A stretch of 6,661 nt of DNA from JAWLBW01 sp041687475. Lineage in GTDB: Bacteria; J088; JAWLBW01. A model generated the notes under the pieces. It ran no database searches and had not been told where the DNA came from. It saw only the letters and a program-made list of their open reading frames with translations. Below, piece after piece: positions 1-5,610 of the stretch (the first letter of the stretch is position 1; each line of letters starts with the position of its first letter). The stretch covers positions 1 to 6,661 of the forward strand of contig JAWLBW010000267.1 in the NCBI GenBank assembly GCA_041687475.1, given 5' to 3'. The position numbers and the translations under genes are program-made.

Positions 1-1821
1 CGCGTCGGCTACCGGAGCGTCGTTCACGGGGTTGACCGTGATGTCGACGGCCACCGTTTCGGAGATACCGCCGTCGCCGTCGACGACATGGAAGGTGAAA
101 CCGTCGTCGCCGAACCAGTCGGCATCGGGCGTGTAGGTGCGGTTGGCGCCGGTTCCGGTAAGGGTGCCGTGGGCCGGTTCGGTGTCGATGACGTAGGTGA
201 GCGCCGTCGACTCGACATCCGACCCGCCGAGGGTAATGGCCAGCGGCGTGTCTTCGTCGGTGTCGACGCCGGCGGCATGGGCCACCGGCAGGTCGTTGAC
301 CGAATTTACGGTAAGCGATACGGTGGCGACATTCGAAACGCCGGCGGCATCGTCTTCGATGCGGAAGGTGAAGCTGTCGCTGCCGAACCAGTCGGCGTTC
401 GGCGTGAAGGTGAGGTTCGGCGCCGTTCCGGTCAACGTTCCGTTTGCCGGCGGCGTCACCACGATGAACGTCAGGCTGGTCGAGTCGACGTCGGTGCCGG
501 TCAGGGTAATGGCCTTCGGCGTGTCTTCGTCGGTGGTGACGGATTGGGCGTCGGCCACCGGAGCGTCGTTTACGGGGTTGACGACGACCGACACCGTTAC
601 CACGCTCGACTGGGCATTCTGGTCATCGGTCACGCGGAAGGTAAAGCTGTCGTTCCCGAAATAGTCGCTCGCCGGTGCGTAGGTGAGGTCGGGCGCGGTA
701 CCGCTCAGTACGCCGTGTTGCGGTTGATCGACGACCGTGAAGGTGAGTGCCGTGCTGTCGACGTCGTTGCCGGTCAACGTCACCGGAATGGCCGCATCTT
801 CATCGGTGACGATGCCCTGGGGGTTGCCCACGGGGGCGTCGTTTACCGGCGTGACGGTAACGTCGACCGTGGTCGTTACGCTGCGCCCCGTGGGGTCGGC
901 CACCGTGTAAACGAAACGGTCGCTGCCGAAGAAATCGAGCGCCGGTGCGTATTGAACCGTTCCGTTCGGGTTGATGGTGACCGTACCGTTGTCGCCGTTC
1001 GTAACGGCCGAGACGACGAGCACTTCGTCGTCGACGTCGTAGTCGTTGGCGAGCACATCGACCGAGACCGGCGTATCTTCGGCGGTGGTTGCAGTGTCGG
1101 CAACGGCTACCGGCGCGTCGGGCGTCGGACGTACGGTCACGGTAACCGAAGCCGTCGCGCGCGCGCCGTACGAGTCTTCGATGACATAGTCGAAGATGTC
1201 GACGCCGTAGAAATCGGGATTCGGCTCATAGCCAATCGTGCCGTCGACGTTTGCAACGACGGTGCCGTTCGTAGGCAGCGTGACGGCGACGAGCGAGAAA
1301 GTATCGCCGTCGACGCTGTCGACGTCGGAGTCGTTCTTCAATGCCTCGATTACCAGGCTGTCGTCTTCGTCGACGGAAACCGCGTCGGAAACGGCCACGG
1401 GGGCATCGTTCACGGGTTCGACGGTAATGCGTACCTCAACGGGGTTCGACTCCCAATCGTAGGCCCAGGCGATGAGCGTGAGCGAGTCTTCGCCGTGAAA
1501 GTCCTGGTTGCCGCGGTAGGTGATGGCGCGTCCTTCCGTATCGAAGGCGACCTTGCCGTGGCTTGCGTTTTCAACGACCTTGAACCGCAGTTTGCTGTCG
1601 GGCGGTACGAGGCGAACCTTGATCTCTTCGTCTTCACGAGCGGTGAAGACAAAATCATCGAGCGTATCGATGCTCTCTTTGGCTTCGGCCTTGTCGGGAG
1701 GCAGGCACTCGCCCGAGCCGAAGGCGAACGGATCGTTGCAGGGATCACCCGTACCGCAGGCCTGCAGTGCGGTGGCCGATACGAGTACGAACAGCAGCGA
1801 GAAACGATGGAATAACCGCAT
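1..1821 (-). CDS. Tandem cadherin/Ig-like (tandem-95 type) repeat lipoprotein, C-terminus cut by window edge
   Basis: The reading frame is open for 607 codons from the ATG at 1821 to the left edge, with no stop, so the protein is incomplete. Residues 1-22 form a lipoprotein signal: a basic start (MRLFHRF), a hydrophobic core and lipobox LQAC with Cys22 as the lipidated residue. Cys28 and Cys39 lie just after it and could form a disulfide. From about residue 50 the protein is a string of units of about 91 residues. Unit boundaries carry VNDAPVA or close variants near residues 138, 234, 327, 418, 509 and 599. Inside each unit are a DED/AED-T-P motif, a DxD-type acidic loop, P-x-x-G-x-(L/V), Y-x-P and a (F/Y)-G-x-D-x-F block. 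This is the cadherin/Ig-like 'tandem-95' pattern of secreted adhesins; the acidic loops suggest calcium binding. GAGG six bases before the ATG supports the start. An anchored surface adhesin or matrix protein is inferred; the ligand is unknown. Confidence 0.9.
   Translation of the reverse strand, partial: MRLFHRFSLLFVLVSATALQACGTGDPCNDPFAFGSGECLPPDKAEAKESIDTLDDFVFTAREDEEIKVRLVPPDSKLRFKVVENASHGKVAFDTEGRAITYRGNQDFHGEDSLTLIAWAYDWESNPVEVRITVEPVNDAPVAVSDAVSVDEDDSLVIEALKNDSDVDSVDGDTFSLVAVTLPTNGTVVANVDGTIGYEPNPDFYGVDIFDYVIEDSYGARATASVTVTVRPTPDAPVAVADTATTAEDTPVSVDVLANDYDVDDEVLVVSAVTNGDNGTVTINPNGTVQYAPALDFFGSDRFVYTVADPTGRSVTTTVDVTVTPVNDAPVGNPQGIVTDEDAAIPVTLTGNDVDSTALTFTVVDQPQHGVLSGTAPDLTYAPASDYFGNDSFTFRVTDDQNAQSSVVTVSVVVNPVNDAPVADAQSVTTDEDTPKAITLTGTDVDSTSLTFIVVTPPANGTLTGTAPNLTFTPNADWFGSDSFTFRIEDDAAGVSNVATVSLTVNSVNDLPVAHAAGVDTDEDTPLAITLGGSDVESTALTYVIDTEPAHGTLTGTGANRTYTPDADWFGDDGFTFHVVDGDGGISETVAVDITVNPVNDAPVADA
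22..843 (-). repeat. Three closely related tandem domain-encoding units (domains 4-6)
   Basis: Residues 327-600 of the repeat lipoprotein are three consecutive units of about 91 residues that resemble each other more than the earlier units. They share a shortened acidic loop (TGNDVDSTALTF, TGTDVDSTSLTF, GGSDVESTALTY) and a matching (Y/W)FG-x-D-x-FTF block. Similarity extends to the DNA: the stretch coding for FGSDSFTFR in one unit and FGNDSFTFR in its neighbour differs at only a few bases. Units 2 and 3 (residues 138-326, bases 844-1410) instead keep a longer loop with ND-x-DVD. Unit 1 (about residues 50-137) is the most degenerate. The array continues past the left edge, since another VNDAPVA begins at residue 599. 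Confidence 0.8.
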
Positions 1822-1827
1822 AAGTAA

Positions 1828-1831
1828 CCTC
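1828..1831 (-). promoter_or_regulatory. Ribosome binding site GAGG overlapping the upstream stop codon
   Basis: On the minus strand GAGG lies six bases before the ATG of the repeat lipoprotein. It shares bases with the TGA stop of the LysM lipoprotein (1832-1830). This tight stop/RBS overlap argues for one transcript and probable translational coupling. Confidence 0.7.
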
Positions 1832-3128
1832 AATTCCCTTCTTCTTCGCCGCTGCAGGTATCGGCTTCAACCTGCCACTCGGCCCACGTTTTCGGCGCCT
1901 GGGGCACCACGATTTCGTCGCCGGCGTAAACCACGTCGGCGTTCTTGATCCGTTCACCGTTCAGGAGGTGCAGCTGGCGATACTCGCCCGCGTCGCCCCA
2001 GAGTCGTCGGGCAACCCTCGACAGCCAGTCGCCCTTCTGAAGGCGGTAGGACTCGACCGGCTGTTCATAGAAGGTCGAGGGAGCAGGGCCGTACCGGGTT
2101 TCTCGTACGTTGCAGGGCGCCGCTGCGGCACTCCCTGCTTCCTGCTGCACGGTAAGCCGCGACTTTCCGGGGGCGGACCTTTTTGCATGCGGCTTTTCGG
2201 TCTCAGCGGCCACGGCGACGGTGGGCGCGGGTGCAGCAGGTACGGAAGGTCGGGGCGGCGCCGGAGCCTTGGGGGCCTGCTTTTCGGGGGCGGCCGCGAC
2301 GGTCGGCGACGATTCGACGACGGGCGACGAAGCCGGTACGACTGCCGGTTTCGACTCTTCCTGCGCCAATACCGGCACCTCTTTCGGCGCCTGTTCGATG
2401 GCGCGCACGACTACCGGACCGTCGAGCACGGCCACGAGCGCATCGCCGTCGACCTGCAGGGGCACCGATGCCCGCACGGTCGCCTCTGCTTTCTCGCCGA
2501 CCAGTTCGAAGCGGCTGCCCTCGTCGGGGCGCGCCAGTTCACGGAAGTCGGTCGAAAGCATCACGATCTTTTCGTCGACGCCTCGACGCAGACGCACGGG
2601 CATGCCCTCGCCGTCGACGGCGCATCGGCGCAGCCCGCGATCGAAGGTCTCTTCGGTCGGCTCTAGTTCGGTGGTTCGATCCATGGCGCGGTACGACTCG
2701 ACGGCGCCGACGGCGGCAAACGGCAGGCCGAACATCGCAAAAAGCTTGGCGCCGGTGGCGGGGTCGCCCCCGTTGGCAACTCCGGTTCCCACGAATCCGC
2801 CGACGATGGCCGCCGCACCGTAGCTCGACCACATGAGCACGGTATCGAAGGTCGAGAGTTCGCGCTCTTCGATCCGGTAGTTGGGGGTCGACATGGTTTC
2901 GCTGACCCGGCAGACCGGCGCCTCTTCGAAGCGTGCCTCAAGGCTGCCGCTCGAGGTGAGCTGGAGCAGCACCTTGGGTTGGGCCGCGTCTACCGCCACG
3001 GTCTGCGATAGGTTGGCCAGTCGGGGGTCGCCGGTTTCCATGCGGTACTGCTTCTGCACCGCGCAGCCGGTCGGTACGAGGGCAAGAGCGCCTGCGAGAA
3101 GCGAGGCGCGAACCATTGGAGTAGTCAT
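1830..3128 (-). CDS. LysM-domain lipoprotein
   Basis: This 432-residue protein has a lipoprotein signal peptide with Cys22 in the context VPTGC, a slightly relaxed lipobox. Residues 23-95 are predicted soluble. Residues about 98-146 hold two Gly/Ala-rich hydrophobic stretches (around 100-118 and 128-146), either weak membrane hairpins or a buried core. A soluble region reaches about 245, and a Pro/Ala/Val/Glu-rich linker fills about 246-335. A single LysM domain covers about 361-409: YRLQKGDWLSRVARRLWGD, then LLNGERIKNAD and the closing GDEIVVP. LysM binds peptidoglycan glycan chains, so the protein probably links a lipid-anchored base to the cell wall through an extended linker. The ATG at 3128 is preferred because AGG lies six bases upstream; Met5 has no such site. 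It is the first gene of a pair with the repeat lipoprotein eight bases downstream, suggesting shared assembly or surface display. The region between signal and linker is not recognised. Confidence 0.88.
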   Translation of the reverse strand: MTTPMVRASLLAGALALVPTGCAVQKQYRMETGDPRLANLSQTVAVDAAQPKVLLQLTSSGSLEARFEEAPVCRVSETMSTPNYRIEERELSTFDTVLMWSSYGAAAIVGGFVGTGVANGGDPATGAKLFAMFGLPFAAVGAVESYRAMDRTTELEPTEETFDRGLRRCAVDGEGMPVRLRRGVDEKIVMLSTDFRELARPDEGSRFELVGEKAEATVRASVPLQVDGDALVAVLDGPVVVRAIEQAPKEVPVLAQEESKPAVVPASSPVVESSPTVAAAPEKQAPKAPAPPRPSVPAAPAPTVAVAAETEKPHAKRSAPGKSRLTVQQEAGSAAAAPCNVRETRYGPAPSTFYEQPVESYRLQKGDWLSRVARRLWGDAGEYRQLHLLNGERIKNADVVYAGDEIVVPQAPKTWAEWQVEADTCSGEEEGN

Positions 3129-3186
3129 GTAAGACCTGGAAGGATGGAGTCGTCGCTCCGAGAGTGAGCGCTGAGATATTCAGTGC

Positions 3187-3215
3187 ATTGTATCAGAGCG
3201 CGCAACTCGTGCCAG
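3187..3215 (-). promoter_or_regulatory. Candidate extended -10 promoter for the lipoprotein operon
   Basis: On the minus strand the sequence reads CTGGCA (3215-3210, four of six matches to TTGACA), a 17-base spacer, then TACAAT (3192-3187, five of six matches to TATAAT). A TG at the extended -10 position precedes the -10 box. The predicted start near 3180 gives a leader of about 52 bases before the LysM lipoprotein ATG. Inference from consensus only. Confidence 0.5.
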
Positions 3216-3296
3216 CAGTCTACGGTTCCGGCTGTAGAGGGGGCCCGGCAAGCAGGGGGTAGTGGAAGAAGAGGGCTGGTCTACGTGCAGGAGACA

Positions 3297-3322
3297 CCCG
3301 CGCACGGAACACCGGGCGCGGG
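3297..3322 (-). terminator. Weak terminator-like GC hairpin after the oxygenase gene
   Basis: CCCGCGC (3297-3303) and GCGCGGG (3316-3322) form a perfect seven-base-pair GC stem with a 12-base loop, starting 14 bases past the oxygenase stop codon. No T-run follows on the minus strand, so it is not a classical intrinsic terminator. It could be a transcript-end stabiliser, a Rho-associated structure, or chance in GC-rich DNA. The rest of 3129-3335 shows no credible gene. Confidence 0.3.
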
Positions 3323-3335
3323 GCCGGCAAAGTCG

Positions 3336-4598
3336 TCAGCCGTGCTGAGCTTCCCGGTTGCGGGAGAAGCGATCGGCAAAGGGCAGCTTCGCGGGGGGAA
3401 CGAAGGAAGGGGGCTTTCCGGCAAGCTGCGCCTTGATGGTCTGGCGCACCATGAAGTTACCGGTCAGTGTAGCGAAGGTGGTGGCGCCGGGTATGCGGCG
3501 GCGCAGCTTCTCGATGGGGTTGAGCACCAACCGCGTAACGTCGGCGGCGATTTTCCACTCGCGGTTGGGCAGGCGCAGTTCGTCGGCGATGTCGTCGCCG
3601 GCGAAGGCACGGGCGAGACCGTCGCCGTAGCGAATGTAGAAGTCGGATACCGCCAGCTGCAGGCGGTTCTCGGCAGCGATCTTCGGCACCTGCCGCAGGG
3701 CTTCGGCCAACATCCACGAACCTTCATCGGGGCCGGGCTGCGTGAGGTGGCTCAGCTCGGCCAGTCGCTCGGCCTCGGCTTCCGAGGTGGCGAGAATGCC
3801 CTGATCGATTCCGTTCAGGTAGCCTGAGTAGCGCCAGAGGTGAATGAGGGCCTCGCTTTCTTCCCAGTCGAACTCGAAACCGAGCATACGTGCCCCGTAG
3901 AGTACGGCGACCGAGAAGGAAAGTTGCGTAGAAAGCATGTCGGCCTGGTTAATGGGCACGCCCCACTCGGCTTCGTCCCACCTGCCCGATTTCTGCAGCA
4001 TGCGGCGAACCTGCGCGTGAATGAGGCGCACGCGCACGGTCGTCTTGAAGCCCGGCGCGAACCTGCGCAGACCGTTGACCTGCGAGGTTTCGGTCACGAA
4101 CTTACCGGTTTCGGCCAGACGCCGGGGCGCCATGCGGTCGAGCTGTCCGGTAAACACCAGGGGCTTGATGGCGGCCGACGAGTGGTAGCCGCGCATGAGC
4201 GATAGAAAGCTGAGAATGATGGGCGCCATCATGCCCATGCGCTGATAGGTGCGGGCGCCCAGGTTCATGCGCTTCCAGTCGACCCAGTCGGGCACTTCGT
4301 CGACCTGGGCAAAGAGGTTCCGAAGCGAAGCAGGCGCATCGGCGACCGTGTCGATGCCGTGATCGAGCGCCTGATCGAGCATGGCGAGCCATCTCTTGCG
4401 GGGAAGCGACTCGAAGTCGGCCACGACGTTGTCGGCGAGCGTATCGCTCTTCATGAGATATCCGGCGTAGAAATCGGTCAGATCGCCGTAGTACTTCTTT
4501 GCCGCGCCGTAGTTGCGGAAACGCGTGGGAACGCCGGGGGGAAGGGGAAGGTCGGCCGTGTGTTCCTGCTGAATGTGGGAGCGCCTGTTGATGGCCAT
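3336..4598 (-). CDS. Oxygenase MpaB / DUF2236 family protein, latex-clearing-protein-like
   Basis: The protein is 420 residues, close to the roughly 400 of the rubber oxygenase Lcp. Recognisable family blocks are EVPDWVDW (101-108), TYQRMG (117-122), KTTVRVRLIHAQVRRML (185-201) and WGVPINQADML-x-TQLSFS (212-229). In this heme-b family a histidine of the VR-x-x-H block is the axial ligand; His194 fits. Counting back at the spacing known from Lcp of Streptomyces sp. K30 (Arg164, Thr168, His198) lands on Arg160 and Thr164, an exact match. The position of Lcp Glu148, the proposed catalytic base, is Ile144 here, so rubber cleavage cannot be assumed. No signal peptide is visible, unlike the Tat-exported Lcp, so it is probably cytoplasmic. 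AGG seven bases before the ATG supports the start. It follows tetR by 13 bases and is almost certainly its co-transcribed target. The substrate is unknown; a lipid or isoprenoid is possible. Family call is firm, reaction is not. Confidence 0.87.
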   Translation of the reverse strand: MAINRRSHIQQEHTADLPLPPGVPTRFRNYGAAKKYYGDLTDFYAGYLMKSDTLADNVVADFESLPRKRWLAMLDQALDHGIDTVADAPASLRNLFAQVDEVPDWVDWKRMNLGARTYQRMGMMAPIILSFLSLMRGYHSSAAIKPLVFTGQLDRMAPRRLAETGKFVTETSQVNGLRRFAPGFKTTVRVRLIHAQVRRMLQKSGRWDEAEWGVPINQADMLSTQLSFSVAVLYGARMLGFEFDWEESEALIHLWRYSGYLNGIDQGILATSEAEAERLAELSHLTQPGPDEGSWMLAEALRQVPKIAAENRLQLAVSDFYIRYGDGLARAFAGDDIADELRLPNREWKIAADVTRLVLNPIEKLRRRIPGATTFATLTGNFMVRQTIKAQLAGKPPSFVPPAKLPFADRFSRNREAQHG

Positions 4599-4611
4599 GC
4601 TCGTACCTGTC

Positions 4612-5319
4612 TCAATTGCGGGTTCGGTGGCTGCCTGATGATGTCGAGGTCATGCGCGCTTCGACATACGAGCGCGCGGCTGCATGCACCTGCTTCTTGA
4701 GCCCTTTGAGAAACGCCTGCACCTCGTCGGGCTCGTCACGCAGAATGTCGGTGACCACGAGACCGTGCATCAGGAAGTAAAGCGTTCGGCTCGCCTGAAA
4801 GAACTCCTTCTCCGAAGGGGCAAGGGGGCCGAACAACTCCTTCGCCGTGTCGAAGATGAGCGTTTCATAACGACGAACGACCGGTTGCAGGCTCTCGAAG
4901 AGCTCGCGATCGGTGCGCGCGGCCACCGTCAGCTCCAGCATGGCGTAGGATGTGGGGCTCGAAAAGTTGGCCCACATGAGATCGAGTACCGAGGCCAGGA
5001 AGTCGCTTCCGGCGGGCAGGTGTTTGACCGATGCGCGAAACTCTGCGATGCGCTTGTCGGCTACGTGGATCACGGCCTGGGTAACGAGAAGCGCCTTCGT
5101 GGGAAAGTGGTGCAGCATGGCGCCCCGCGAAACCCCGGCTCGCTCGGACACAAGCGTGGTCGTGGTACGGGCGTACCCGACTTCAACCAGGCAGTCGACG
5201 GTTGCATCGAGCAGGCGTGCACGCATGGCCGCGCTTTTCTCGGCCTGCTTTCCGCCGGGTTCTTCTGTCGTGACTGCTTCCTGCGGTGCCGACGTTTGCG
5301 TTTTTACGCCAAGTGTCAT
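4612..5319 (-). CDS. TetR/AcrR family transcriptional regulator
   Basis: This 235-residue protein has the typical TetR length and layout. The N-terminal DNA-binding domain spans about residues 33-80, beginning ARLLDATVDCLVEVGYARTT. The helix-turn-helix is TLVSERAGVSRGAMLHHFPTKALL without interruption (about 55-78), including the G-V-S-x-G and HHF-x-x-K-x-x-L signatures. Residues 85-220 form the all-helical ligand-binding and dimerisation part. Residues 1-30 are a polar Thr/Glu/Gln-rich arm. The frame stays open upstream through antisense leuC sequence, but that extension is not coding. The ATG at 5319 is chosen because a strong promoter has its predicted start point exactly there. No Shine-Dalgarno sequence precedes it, consistent with a leaderless mRNA; Met32 is the alternative start. 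It probably represses its own promoter through the inverted repeat at 5348-5359 and thereby the downstream oxygenase gene. The inducing ligand is unknown. Confidence 0.92.
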   Translation of the reverse strand: MTLGVKTQTSAPQEAVTTEEPGGKQAEKSAAMRARLLDATVDCLVEVGYARTTTTLVSERAGVSRGAMLHHFPTKALLVTQAVIHVADKRIAEFRASVKHLPAGSDFLASVLDLMWANFSSPTSYAMLELTVAARTDRELFESLQPVVRRYETLIFDTAKELFGPLAPSEKEFFQASRTLYFLMHGLVVTDILRDEPDEVQAFLKGLKKQVHAAARSYVEARMTSTSSGSHRTRN

Positions 5320-5325
5320 GGGATC

Positions 5326-5354
5326 AGTGTAACGGTAAGGATAAAAACAGTCAA
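5326..5354 (-). promoter_or_regulatory. Strong sigma-70-type promoter of the tetR-oxygenase operon
   Basis: On the minus strand TTGACT (5354-5349, five of six consensus matches) and TACACT (5331-5326, four of six) are separated by exactly 17 bases. Seven bases past the -10 box is position 5319, the A of the tetR ATG, so the transcript is predicted to be leaderless. The A/T-rich spacer contrasts with the GC-rich surroundings. Confidence 0.7.
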
Positions 5355-5359
5355 GACTG
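5348..5359. promoter_or_regulatory. Candidate TetR operator: CAGTC-AA-GACTG inverted repeat
   Basis: CAGTC and GACTG are perfect five-base arms around a central AA. Partial symmetry continues outward into flanking A and T runs. The repeat covers the whole -35 box of the tetR promoter (5349-5354), so a bound dimer would block RNA polymerase. It is the only clear dyad in the promoter region. The assignment to this TetR is inferred from position. Confidence 0.6.
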
Positions 5360-5457
5360 ATTGTTTTAGGGGGGGAATGCGGATGGCGGATTGGATACGA
5401 ATGGCAGGGACGCCCCATGAAACTCGCCGGGGACCCGGAAGCGCCTCTGGCTCCTGC

Positions 5458-5520
5458 TTCTCCGCGTTCCGGGTTCTTCGCTCTTCGCTCTTCGTTCCGG
5501 GCTCCGCGTTCCGCGTTCCG
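5458..5520. repeat. Degenerate heptanucleotide tandem array, nine in-phase units
   Basis: Read on the minus strand from 5520, nine consecutive seven-base units occur in phase: CGGAACG, CGGAACG, CGGAGCC, CGGAACG, AAGAGCG, AAGAGCG, AAGAACC, CGGAACG, CGGAGAA. Less regular units with eight- and nine-base spacing extend to about 5556, and looser ones run left towards 5444. One strand is almost all purine apart from C. Because seven is not a multiple of three, all frames read as Arg/Glu/Asn/Ala-rich peptides of the RNAERG type, which are recurrent false proteins in genome annotation. Its role is unknown; it lies in the tetR-leuC divergent gap. Confidence 0.85.
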
Positions 5521-5574
5521 AGTTTCCCGAGTTTCCGCGTTGCTTCGTTCTTCCGTGCACCCGGGGCGGCCTTC

Positions 5575-5583
5575 TGGCACAAT
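5575..5583 (+). promoter_or_regulatory. Weak candidate extended -10 element for leuC
   Basis: TGGCACAAT has the TG of an extended -10 and four of six matches to TATAAT. It sits in the only A/T-rich patch directly before leuC, about 28 bases upstream of the ATG. No convincing -35 box lies at the right distance. No leader peptide, T-box or attenuator was seen between the heptamer array and leuC. Confidence 0.28.
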
Positions 5584-5610
5584 ATACGTTTCTTTGATTG
5601 ACGGAGAGCC

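Noticed and set aside
88..1815. 575-codon open frame on the plus strand, antisense to the repeat lipoprotein
   Set aside because: It is a shadow of the minus-strand gene. Its translation is Arg/Val/Gly/Asp-rich without any domain, while the minus strand gives a lipoprotein signal and regular cadherin-like repeats. The repeated GAC/GTC/ACC-type codons keep the opposite strand free of stops.
1968..2836. Several plus-strand frames of 217-237 codons antisense to the LysM lipoprotein
   Set aside because: They are Arg- or Ser/Thr-rich, overlap one another, and oppose a gene with clear signal peptide and LysM domain.
3154..3170. CGCTC/GAGCG hairpin in the leader of the LysM lipoprotein
   Set aside because: A five-base-pair stem with a seven-base loop is too weak to claim as a riboswitch or regulatory structure in GC-rich sequence.
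3183..3827. 214-codon plus-strand frame across the gap and the 3' end of the oxygenase gene
   Set aside because: Most of it is antisense to conserved DUF2236 coding sequence, it has no recognisable motif, and it covers the minus-strand promoter region.
5360..5610. Possible leucine attenuator or T-box upstream of leuC
   Set aside because: There is no leader peptide with Leu codon runs, no T-box consensus and no terminator/antiterminator pair; the space is taken by the heptamer array and a short A/T-rich patch.
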